Shown: positions 1 to 6,131 of the stretch, piece by piece
Layout of the letters: each line of letters opens with the position of its first letter
Position numbering within the stretch: the stretch's first letter is position 1
Assembly (NCBI GenBank): GCA_011057175.1
Contig: DSBZ01000151.1
Coordinates: 1 to 10,671 of the forward strand
Source of the DNA: Candidatus Acetothermia bacterium
Lineage (GTDB): Bacteria > Bipolaricaulota > Bipolaricaulia > Bipolaricaulales > Bipolaricaulaceae
DNA length: 10,671 nt
Direction: 5' to 3'
Notes under the pieces: generated by a model
Databases searched by the model: none
Told to the model about the DNA's origin: nothing
Seen by the model: only the letters and a program-made list of their open reading frames with translations
Translations under genes and position numbers: made by a program

Positions 1-346
1 ACCCCGAGAGGTACCCCAGCCTCCCCGTGAGGACGTTCCCGATCGCGGTGGACCGATCCACGAGATTGAACTGCTGGAAGATCATCCCGATCTTGCGCCG
101 CACGCGGCGCATCCGCGCTTGCGACAGGCGGGTCAGGTCCACCCCATCGAGCCAGATCCTCCCCTTCGTGGGCTCGATCAACCGGTTGATGCAGCGGAGC
201 AGGGTGGACTTCCCCGAGCCGGAGAGACCGATCACGACGAGGAACTCCCCCTTCTCCACCGCGAACGAGAGGTCGCGGAGGGCGAGGACCTGTCCCCGCT
301 CGTAGACCTTGGTCAGGTTCTCGACGACGAGGTACGGGTTAGCCAT
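1..346 (-). CDS. phnC: Phosphonate/phosphite-type ABC transporter ATP-binding protein PhnC, N-terminal part (runs off the window)
   Basis: This is the cytoplasmic ATPase that would power import of the ligand captured by the PhnD protein encoded just upstream. Only the first 115 codons are in the window, and the frame is still open at base 2. Visible are a Walker A loop GLSGSGKST (residues 40-48) and the Q-loop in IFQQFNLVDR (about 89-98). The latter, followed by NVLTGRLGYL, is highly characteristic of PhnC rather than of other ABC ATPases. Walker B, the signature motif and the H-loop lie outside the window. The ATG at 346-344 is preceded by a modest GGTGGG ribosome-binding site and, 10 bases upstream, by a strong hairpin. 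phnD ends 62 bases before it, so the two should be co-transcribed. A permease gene (phnE) would be expected beyond the window. The family is sure. The ligand (phosphonate, phosphite or phosphate) cannot be told from the ATPase. Confidence 0.93.
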   Translation of the reverse strand, partial: MANPYLVVENLTKVYERGQVLALRDLSFAVEKGEFLVVIGLSGSGKSTLLRCINRLIEPTKGRIWLDGVDLTRLSQARMRRVRRKIGMIFQQFNLVDRSTAIGNVLTGRLGYLSG

Positions 347-356
347 GGCCCACCAA

Positions 357-387
357 ACCATGGGGGAGGCGGGGCCTCCCCCATGGT
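357..387 (-). promoter_or_regulatory. Perfect intercistronic hairpin between phnD and phnC
   Basis: Bases 357-370 (ACCATGGGGGAGGC) are exactly complementary to 374-387, giving a 14-bp stem with a 3-base loop. It sits 21 bases after the phnD stop and 10 bases before the phnC ATG. No T-run follows it on the transcribed strand, so it is a poor intrinsic terminator. A stem here more likely protects the 3' end of the phnD message or partly attenuates read-through. That would give more binding protein than ATPase, as is known for intercistronic stems after other binding-protein genes. The function is inferred; the structure is directly visible. Confidence 0.7.
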
Positions 388-408
388 CGGAATGCCTCCA
401 CTTGTGCC

Positions 409-1422
409 CTACCGCTCGGGGTTGGGCAACCCGATGAGCGCCCGATACGTGTCGTAGTAGGAGTCGTCGATGAGCTCGACGTCGGTCCACTCGTAGAAGT
501 TGGGGTTGCTCCACAGGGCGTTGCCCTCCGGGGAGCGGATGTGGGCGATGATCGCGGCCACGATCGCGTTCTCGACGCGGATCGGGAACCCCTCCGAGAA
601 GGCGATGCAGTCGTTGGGGAGCGGACCCACGGTGTCGAGCACCCCGATCTTCGTGATGATCTCCTCCAGGGTGCCCATCCCCTCAACCCTGGACGCAGCG
701 AAGCGCAGGTCGACGCACTGGCCCCGGACCTCCTCCGGAGGGAGGGCGTTGTTCTCTCGGTCCCAGATCCACATCTCAGGGTCCATGCCGTAGTCCCACT
801 TCGGGCCATCGTAGCCCTCGGGGGGCTCCGGCGGGGAACCGTAACCGGTGCAGAAGTCCCCCTGGCCCTTGAGGAGGGCGATCATCGAGTTCGTGTGGCC
901 ACCCGACTTCACCACGCCCCCGACGACGACACCGTTATCCTCGAAATACTTCTTGGGGAACACGTACCCGGATGTGGAACCCTCATCGTTGTAGATCCAG
1001 ATCTTCCCGTTGAGGTCCTGGATCGAGGTGTAGCCCGCATCACGCGGGACGTAGATGCTCGCGAAGTAGAACGAGTACCCGCGGCGGACCGCCGCCAGCC
1101 GGGCATGGGCCCCGAAGTTCGTCTCCACAGAGATCCGAGCGTACTGGTCCGTGGTCGGGGTGCCCATCACGTTCCCTTCCGCTGCCTTGAACGCCTCGAT
1201 CAGGGCCGCGTAGTCCGGCATCACCCGCGGGACGATGTACAGGCCGGTCGCCTTCCCGATCTCCTCCACGATCTGCTTGGCCGTCGCCTCGATCACCTCG
1301 GCGCGCGTGGACGGGGGGAACACCCAGATGATCGGGTTGTCCCGTGTGCCGAGCGCCTGGGCAAAGCCCGTCGCCCCGAGCGCCACCGTCGCCACCAACA
1401 CTGCTAGCGTGAGTCGCTTCAC
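409..1422 (-). CDS. phnD: Phosphonate/phosphite/phosphate ABC transporter substrate-binding protein PhnD-like
   Basis: This is an extracytoplasmic solute-binding protein of 337 aa that would deliver a phosphorus oxyanion (phosphonate, phosphite or phosphate) to the membrane transporter. Residues 1-22 form a signal peptide (KR, a hydrophobic core, then a GFAQ-type cleavage site). There is no lipobox cysteine, so the protein is probably periplasmic and soluble. The body has PhnD-family landmarks: a PDYAALIEAF segment near 69-78, the GSTSGYVFPKKYFEDNG phosphate-loop region (148-164), a KSGGHTNSMIALLKGQGDF helix (172-190), and a late PNDCIAFSEGFP strand (269-280). Between about 195 and 255 there is an acidic, proline- and tryptophan-rich stretch longer than I expect for PhnD. 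The start is a GTG at 1422-1420 with a strong AAGGAGG at 1436-1430, seven bases away. A TATAAT lies just upstream and phnC follows. The family is confident; ligand identity is open because the family binds several anions. Confidence 0.9.
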   Translation of the reverse strand: MKRLTLAVLVATVALGATGFAQALGTRDNPIIWVFPPSTRAEVIEATAKQIVEEIGKATGLYIVPRVMPDYAALIEAFKAAEGNVMGTPTTDQYARISVETNFGAHARLAAVRRGYSFYFASIYVPRDAGYTSIQDLNGKIWIYNDEGSTSGYVFPKKYFEDNGVVVGGVVKSGGHTNSMIALLKGQGDFCTGYGSPPEPPEGYDGPKWDYGMDPEMWIWDRENNALPPEEVRGQCVDLRFAASRVEGMGTLEEIITKIGVLDTVGPLPNDCIAFSEGFPIRVENAIVAAIIAHIRSPEGNALWSNPNFYEWTDVELIDDSYYDTYRALIGLPNPER

Positions 1423-1446
1423 AGCACCACCTCCTTGGTGTGAGGC

Positions 1447-1452
1447 ATTATA
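1447..1452 (-). promoter_or_regulatory. Consensus -10 box (TATAAT) upstream of phnD
   Basis: The 42-base gap between the second btpA stop and the phnD GTG holds a perfect TATAAT on the minus strand. A start site about seven bases downstream would leave a leader of roughly 18 bases carrying AAGGAGG. I see no convincing -35 hexamer 16-18 bases upstream (candidates such as CAGAGG are poor) and no TGn extension. It may therefore need an activator, for example a phosphate-starvation regulator, or it may be fortuitous. If real, it lets phnDC be transcribed separately from the upstream operon. Confidence 0.5.
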
Positions 1453-1464
1453 CCCTCGGCCGGG

Positions 1465-2277
1465 CTACCCCTCTGCCTGAAGGAGAGAATCCCGCTGAAG
1501 GAGAGAATCCCGAACCGCAACGAGTTCCTTCACCCGGTCGGGATCCACCGGGTACGCGACCTCCCCCCCTACCTTGAGGGCGGTGCCGACGATGAACCCG
1601 TCGGCCTTGGAGAACAGGGACAGGTTCTCAGGCCTGATGCCGCTTCCGACGAAGACGGGGAGCCCCGAGGCGGCCCTGGCGGCTTCCACTCCACCCGGAT
1701 CGGCCGCTTCCCCGGTTCCTCCCCCGGTGACGATGAGGGCGTCGGGGCCATTCCGCGCGGCGTCCCGCGCTGCGGCCTCCAGCGTGTCGAGGTGTACAGC
1801 GTGCTTGACGTGCACGTCGGCGAGGACCGCAACTTCGGTTCCCAGCGCCCGGCGGAGGTCAAGGATCGCCCGCGCCTCGCCCTCGATCACTCCCTGGTCG
1901 GTGAACGCGACCCCGGCGAACACGTTTGCCCGGATGAACGCCGCTCCAGCCAGGGAAGCGATCGCCACTGCCGCTGGGCCGTCGGAGCGGAGAACGTTGA
2001 CCCCCAACGGAATCCGCGCCTCCCGAGCGAGCTCGTGGACGACGATTGCCATCGCGGCCACCGTGACGGGGTCTGCCCGCTTGCGGAACGGAGCGTCGCC
2101 GAAGTTCTCCACGATCGCCCCGTCGGCCCCGCCCGCCTCGAGCGCGGCGAGGTCAGCACGGGCGCGCTCGATGATCGGATCGAGACCGCCCCCAGGGGAG
2201 CGCGGCGTCCCGGGAAGGGGAGGCAGGTGGATCACCCCGACCAGCGGTCGGCCTCCAGGAGGCCAAGGCAGGGTCAT
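1465..2277 (-). CDS. btpA: BtpA/SgcQ-family TIM-barrel protein, second of a tandem pair
   Basis: This 270-aa protein belongs to the BtpA family, a phosphate-binding TIM-barrel group named for a cyanobacterial photosystem I biogenesis factor. Most members, including E. coli SgcQ, have no proven reaction. Family landmarks are present in order: PLVGVIHLPPLPGTP (11-25), GAIVENFGDAPF (53-64), GVNVLRSD (92-99), AAFIRANVF (112-120), DVHVKHAV (154-161), ALIVTGGGTG (180-189), FVGSGIRPEN (209-218) and ADGFIVGTALK (225-235). The last two resemble the C-terminal phosphate-gripping loops of such barrels. Length is normal. The ATG at 2277 follows the stop of the preceding btpA-like gene by two bases (TGACGATG), so translation is probably coupled. 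The frame stays open far upstream, but that part overlaps the neighbour and looks like shadow. The last codons contain a small tandem duplication. Its position after a nucleoside-type importer and a PfkB kinase suggests it acts on a phosphorylated sugar or nucleoside, which is inference. Confidence 0.88.
   Translation of the reverse strand: MTLPWPPGGRPLVGVIHLPPLPGTPRSPGGGLDPIIERARADLAALEAGGADGAIVENFGDAPFRKRADPVTVAAMAIVVHELAREARIPLGVNVLRSDGPAAVAIASLAGAAFIRANVFAGVAFTDQGVIEGEARAILDLRRALGTEVAVLADVHVKHAVHLDTLEAAARDAARNGPDALIVTGGGTGEAADPGGVEAARAASGLPVFVGSGIRPENLSLFSKADGFIVGTALKVGGEVAYPVDPDRVKELVAVRDSLLQRDSLLQAEG
1477..1512 (-). repeat. Two perfect 18-bp tandem copies at the 3' end of the second btpA
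   Basis: The 18-base unit CTGAAGGAGAGAATCCCG occurs twice back to back (1477-1494 and 1495-1512) inside the coding region. It duplicates the six residues RDSLLQ in frame, just before the last three residues. The copies are identical, which points to a recent slippage event in a tolerant C-terminal tail. Confidence 0.9.
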
Positions 2278-2279
2278 CG

Positions 2280-3131
2280 TCAACCCCTCCCGGCGCGGGC
2301 TGCCTCGACAAAGCGCTTGACCCGCTCTTCGTCCACCGGGTTCGTGGGATCGCCGTCGGCCTTCAGGCTCGACCCGACGATGACCCCGTCGCCCCAGCGG
2401 AGGAACTCCCCGATGTTCTCCTCGGTGGCCCCCGACCCGACCAACACCGGGCGATGGGCCAGTCGCTTCGCCTCCCGGACCTTCTCCACGTCGGGGGCGT
2501 TTCCGGTCATCCGCCCGGAGACGATGAGGGCGTCGGCCCCGTAGAACTCGGTCCACTCGATGTGGGTCGCGAGGTCGATCCCAGGAAAGCGCACGGCGTG
2601 CTTCTTGTCCACATCGCACAACAGCTTGATGGACTCGGCGTGGAGTTCCTTCCGCTTGCGGAGGAGCCCCGCGGCGCAGCCGTGATCGAGCTCCCCCGTG
2701 TCCCAGACCTGGGCTCCGGTGAGGAGGCACACCCGGATGAACGCCGCGCCGCTGGCGACGGCGATGGCCAGGGCGACCACGCCCCCGTTGTGGACGACGT
2801 TGATCCCCACCGGGACCGAGACCTCCTCAACCACCGCCCGGGCCGCGACCGCCTGGCAGGCGCTCTCCTCGGGGGGCACATCCATCCCCACGTAGAACGG
2901 AAGGTCCCACATGTTCTCCACGATCAGCCCATCCACCCCACCGCGGACGAGGGTTCGCGCGTCGGCGAGGGCTTCGTCCACCACCTTGTCCATCCCGTAC
3001 CCGGTGTACCCCGGCGCACCCGGGAGGGGCCACAGGTGGACCATCCCGATCACCGGCCGCTCGACCCCGAACAGATCCCGCAACGATGCGATCCGAAGTC
3101 CATCCCATTGCTTCTTCCAGTCCACGGTCAT
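2280..3131 (-). CDS. BtpA/SgcQ-family TIM-barrel protein, first of a tandem pair (divergent)
   Basis: A 283-aa BtpA-family protein, clearly paralogous to the gene that follows but divergent. It has a 20-residue N-terminal extension before the family start at RPVIGMVHLWPLPG (25-38). Then come GLIVENMWDLPF (68-79), GINVVHNGG (109-117), AAFIRVCLLTG (129-139), DVDKKHAV (173-180), ALIVSGRMTG (201-210), VLVGSGATEEN (229-239) and GDGVIVGSSLK (247-257). The phosphate-loop region and overall barrel are kept. Residues at several strand ends differ from the second copy: HN replaces RS after NV, DVDKKH replaces DVHVKH, and a Trp and Met are present in the VEN motif. So the pair probably differ in substrate or reaction. 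The ATG at 3131 overlaps the kinase stop by four bases (ATGA) and has an AAGGAGGG site upstream. The kinase link suggests a phosphorylated substrate. The chemistry is unknown. Confidence 0.87.
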   Translation of the reverse strand: MTVDWKKQWDGLRIASLRDLFGVERPVIGMVHLWPLPGAPGYTGYGMDKVVDEALADARTLVRGGVDGLIVENMWDLPFYVGMDVPPEESACQAVAARAVVEEVSVPVGINVVHNGGVVALAIAVASGAAFIRVCLLTGAQVWDTGELDHGCAAGLLRKRKELHAESIKLLCDVDKKHAVRFPGIDLATHIEWTEFYGADALIVSGRMTGNAPDVEKVREAKRLAHRPVLVGSGATEENIGEFLRWGDGVIVGSSLKADGDPTNPVDEERVKRFVEAARAGRG

Positions 3132-4099
3132 CGGTCCCTCCTTGTCCACCGGTCCCGGAGCCACGTCCCAAGGGTACTCGCCCCTGGCGCCTGTTCCAGA
3201 AGCGACAGCAGATCGGGCAGGCTTGGCAGCACCCCTCCGCCTCCGGCGAGCGCCGCTGCGCCTCCGAGCAGGTTTGCCAAGACTGCGATCGCCTCCGGCT
3301 CCCAGCCAGAAAGGATTCCCACGATCGCCCCCGCGTTGAACGCATCCCCGGCCCCTGTCGTGTTCACCGCCTTGACCTGAAGGGCAGGCACGCTGGCGTC
3401 GCCCCGCGGACCCGCGACCAGACATCCCTCGCTGTCCAGCTTCGCCCCCACCCACCGCGCGCCTCGACAGCGGAGGTCTGCAGTCCCGGCGCGCACATCC
3501 CGGTGACCCGTGAGCTCCGCAATCTCGCGCCGGTTGGGGAGGAGGAGCTGGAAGGGAGCGAGGTCCAGGTCTCCCAGAGAGACAGCCATCGCCCCGGGAT
3601 CGAGGCTGACCGGAATCGAGCGCTGCCGGGCGGTCTGAAGCGCGTCTTCCGCCGCTTCTCGTTCCTTCTCCCCTGCCCAGGCGTAGCCGGACAGGTGCAG
3701 CCACTCCACCCCATCGAGCCAGGTTGGCGGGATCGCGTCCCACGAGAGTCTCCGGCACGCCCCAGGGGCAGCGAGCAGCGCCCGCTCTCCGTCGGGGTGG
3801 ACGAGGGCGAAACAGAGCCCCGTCGGCTTATCCTGAACGCGCTGGAGCCACGAGGTCAGGACGCCCTCCTGAGACAACGCGCTGCGGACCCAATCCCCGA
3901 ACGGATCTTCACCGATTGCTGCTGCCAGCCGCACCTCGCACCCGAGCGCAGCCAGCCAGCGCGCGGTGAGGGCGGCCGAGCCGCCCAGCGTCAGGGCAGT
4001 CTCGGCATGAGCCTCACCTCCAGGCGGGGGCACCGCCGCCACCCGGATCGTCACGTCCACGTTCAGGTCGCCGAGGAGAGCGACGACAGGACGCGTCAC
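3128..4099 (-). CDS. PfkB-family carbohydrate/nucleoside kinase
   Basis: A 323-aa cytoplasmic kinase of the ribokinase/PfkB family, which moves the ATP gamma-phosphate to a hydroxyl of a sugar or nucleoside. Visible landmarks: GDLNVDV near the N-terminus (10-16, substrate-contacting D11, N13 and D15); LGGSAALTARWLAALG (38-53), the first PfkB signature; LDPGA (166-170); LPNRREIAELTG (187-198); and the second signature NTTGAGDAFNAGAI (246-259), with the expected catalytic base D252 and the anion-hole glycines. The first signature residue is Asn where Asp is usual. The start is the GTG at 4099, which shares GTGA with the stop of the upstream permease; the stop overlaps the following btpA-like ATG. 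This packing ties it to the Bmp-type importer. It most likely phosphorylates the imported nucleoside or ribose-like compound. Ribokinase, pseudouridine kinase and inosine/guanosine kinase are the alternatives to test. The family is certain, the substrate is not. Confidence 0.92.
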   Translation of the reverse strand: MTRPVVALLGDLNVDVTIRVAAVPPPGGEAHAETALTLGGSAALTARWLAALGCEVRLAAAIGEDPFGDWVRSALSQEGVLTSWLQRVQDKPTGLCFALVHPDGERALLAAPGACRRLSWDAIPPTWLDGVEWLHLSGYAWAGEKEREAAEDALQTARQRSIPVSLDPGAMAVSLGDLDLAPFQLLLPNRREIAELTGHRDVRAGTADLRCRGARWVGAKLDSEGCLVAGPRGDASVPALQVKAVNTTGAGDAFNAGAIVGILSGWEPEAIAVLANLLGGAAALAGGGGVLPSLPDLLSLLEQAPGASTLGTWLRDRWTRRDR

Positions 4100-4989
4100 T
4101 CCCGTTTGTACGGGGTCCCGAGGGCCCTCGGGAACCGCACCCGCCCCACGACCCCCGACACGACGAGCAAGGTCACGATGTAGGGGAGCATGTCCACGAA
4201 CTGCCACGGGATCGTCTTCGTGGGCAGCGTCTTGATCCACGTGGCGAGGCTCTGGAAGAACCCGAAGATGAACCCGCCCACGAGGCCGAGGATCGGGTTG
4301 AGGCCGCTGAACACGACCGTGGCGAGCGCGATGAACCCCCGGCCAGCGGAGATCTCCTTCGTCACCGACCCGAACCAGCCCACGGACAGGTACGCCCCCG
4401 CGAGGCCAGCGAGCGCCCCACCGAACGTGGTCGCCACGAGCCGGGTCAGGTTGACGTTGATCCCCGCCACGTCCGCCGCCTCGGGGTTCTCCCCCACCGC
4501 CTTGAGGATCAGCCCAGCCCGCGTCCGGTTGAGGAACGCCTGGGCCAGGAATGGCACCACCAGGGCCACGAAGATGAGGGGAGACACCGCCCCGATCGGG
4601 GTGCGCAGCTTTGCGAGCTGGGCCGCCGCCGGGACGGCGTGGAACCCGGGCGCCCCGAGCTTGATGAGCCCGAACGCCACGAACCCCAGCGCGAACAGGT
4701 TGATCCCGATCCCAGCCACCATCTGCGTCCCCTTCCAGTAGGCCGCAATCACGGAGAACAGGAAGCTGATCGCCATCCCCGTGCCCATCCCCACGAGGAG
4801 GCCCACGATCGGCCCCCCGGCTTCGGCTCCAAGCGCCCCCACGAACGCGCTCATCAGGAGGATCCCCTCGAGCCCGATGTTGAACAGTCCCGCCGTCTCC
4901 CCGATGATCTCCCCGGTCGCGGTGAGGGTGATCGGCACCATCGCGTGGAGCGAGATCCGCAACAGATCGAGGACATAGCTCCAGCTCAT
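4096..4989 (-). CDS. Nucleoside-type (Bmp family) ABC transporter permease, YufQ/NupQ-like
   Basis: A 297-aa integral membrane protein of the branched-chain/nucleoside permease family (BPD_transp_2), the smaller of the two permeases in Bmp-type importers. Evidence: the hallmark FNIGLEG (36-42) after a TATGEIIGETAGL helix; hydrophobic segments through most of the length with glycine-rich turns; the cytoplasmic coupling stretch AVGENPEAADVAGINV, which would dock on the ATPase; and the later GGALAGLAGAYLS segment. It should pair with the 381-aa permease as a heterodimeric channel. The ATG at 4989 overlaps the stop of the first permease (ATGA) and is preceded by GAGGAGG. The 3' end overlaps the kinase start by four bases. 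An N-terminally longer open frame exists but lies over the neighbouring permease and is compositionally shadow-like. The family assignment is strong. Substrate specificity (nucleosides for B. subtilis and streptococcal relatives, simple sugars for some) is inferred. Confidence 0.93.
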   Translation of the reverse strand: MSWSYVLDLLRISLHAMVPITLTATGEIIGETAGLFNIGLEGILLMSAFVGALGAEAGGPIVGLLVGMGTGMAISFLFSVIAAYWKGTQMVAGIGINLFALGFVAFGLIKLGAPGFHAVPAAAQLAKLRTPIGAVSPLIFVALVVPFLAQAFLNRTRAGLILKAVGENPEAADVAGINVNLTRLVATTFGGALAGLAGAYLSVGWFGSVTKEISAGRGFIALATVVFSGLNPILGLVGGFIFGFFQSLATWIKTLPTKTIPWQFVDMLPYIVTLLVVSGVVGRVRFPRALGTPYKRE

Positions 4990-6131
4990 GCTGCCTCCTC
5001 GGCTGGCTTCCTCCGGGAAAGCATCCGCACCAGGGCCCGCCCGCTCGCCGCCATCGCCGGGAACACCCGCACTAGTTCCGGGATCGCCATCGCCAACACG
5101 ATCGCCCCCATCACCACCCGCACCATCTCCAAAGGCACCGGGTTCGAGCCGTAGAACTGCATCACCCGCCCCCCGGCGTTGAGCCCGCCGAAGAACAGGG
5201 CCGCGACGAGGATCCCCAGCGGGTGGTTCCGACCCACCATCGCCACCGCCATCCCGTCGAAGCCGAGGTTCATGAGCTGGGGAAGGCCGCTGATGATGGC
5301 GTAGGTCGGGGGGAGGCCCATCGTCGTTGCCGCCCCGGCCAACCCGGCTCCGATCCCGCCGAGGACGAAGCTGAGGGCGATCGTGCGTCGGATGGAGATC
5401 CCCCCGTAGCGGGCCGCAGTCGGGGTCAGCCCCGCAGCCCGCACCTCGTACCCGGTGGCGGTATGCCAGAGGAGGAAGTACACGAACAGGGCGAACGCCA
5501 CAGCGAGGAACACGGAATAGGAGAGGTCCGTCCCCCGCACAAGGACCGGGAACCGGGCCGACAACGGGATCTGCACCGTTCGCTGACCTTGTCGGGCGTC
5601 GACGAGAACGTAGGCCACGAGGTAGAACACGAGGAACCGGGCGATCCAGTTGAACATGATCGTCGAGATGACCTCGTGCACGCCGCGGGTCAGCTTGAGG
5701 AGCGCCGGCCCGAGGCTCCAGACCGCGCCGGCGACCGCAGCGAACGCGATCCCCACGAGGAGGTGGAGCCCCGGGGGGAGCTTGAAGTACGCCACGCACA
5801 CCGCGGCCGCCGCCCCCACGTACACCTGGCCCTCGGCGCCGATGTTGAACATCCCCCCCCGCAGGCAGATCGAGAACGTGAGCGCGGTGAGGACAAGGGG
5901 CACCCCGCGCGCGATCGAACTGGCGATCTCGTAGCTGCCGCCATAGGCCCCGCGGAGGAGGGCCCAGTACGCCTTCCACGGGTCGTAGCCCCAGATGTAC
6001 ATCAGGGCCGCCCCCACCAGGAGCCCCACCACCGCCGCCAGCACGGACTCCAACGCCGGGTGGAGCCCGGTGAGCGTGCGGTGGACCCCCCGCAGGAGGC
6101 GCCCTCCCGGTTGGACCTCGCTTGCCGTCAT
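4986..6131 (-). CDS. Nucleoside-type (Bmp family) ABC transporter permease, YufP/NupP-like
   Basis: A 381-aa integral membrane permease of the BPD_transp_2 family, the larger partner of the pair. After a soluble N-terminal tail of about 27 residues, a first membrane helix (about 28-47) leads to YDPWKAYWALLRGAYG, typical of this subfamily. The hallmark RGGMFNIGAEGQVYVGA lies at 91-107. Then come GVHEVISTIMFNWIA, a periplasmic loop, the coupling segment AAGLTPTAARYGGISIRR, and two or three more hydrophobic stretches. A basic, soluble tail ends in RRKPAEEAA. The start is the ATG at 6131, sharing ATGA with the ATPase stop, with a G-rich ribosome site upstream. The 3' end shares ATGA with the next permease, so the transporter parts are translationally coupled. 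Together with the ATPase and the binding protein this makes a complete importer. The family is sure; the ligand is inferred from relatives. Confidence 0.93.
   Translation of the reverse strand: MTASEVQPGGRLLRGVHRTLTGLHPALESVLAAVVGLLVGAALMYIWGYDPWKAYWALLRGAYGGSYEIASSIARGVPLVLTALTFSICLRGGMFNIGAEGQVYVGAAAAVCVAYFKLPPGLHLLVGIAFAAVAGAVWSLGPALLKLTRGVHEVISTIMFNWIARFLVFYLVAYVLVDARQGQRTVQIPLSARFPVLVRGTDLSYSVFLAVAFALFVYFLLWHTATGYEVRAAGLTPTAARYGGISIRRTIALSFVLGGIGAGLAGAATTMGLPPTYAIISGLPQLMNLGFDGMAVAMVGRNHPLGILVAALFFGGLNAGGRVMQFYGSNPVPLEMVRVVMGAIVLAMAIPELVRVFPAMAASGRALVRMLSRRKPAEEAA

Noticed and set aside
2278..2730. N-terminal extension of the second btpA frame upstream of 2277
   Set aside because: It overlaps the first btpA-like gene, has Arg/Gly-rich low-quality sequence and no family match. 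The ATG at 2277 begins exactly where BtpA homology starts.
3132..3758. N-terminal extension of the first btpA-like frame into the kinase gene
   Set aside because: It is a shadow frame inside the PfkB gene. The ATG at 3131 has AAGGAGGG and an ATGA overlap with the kinase.
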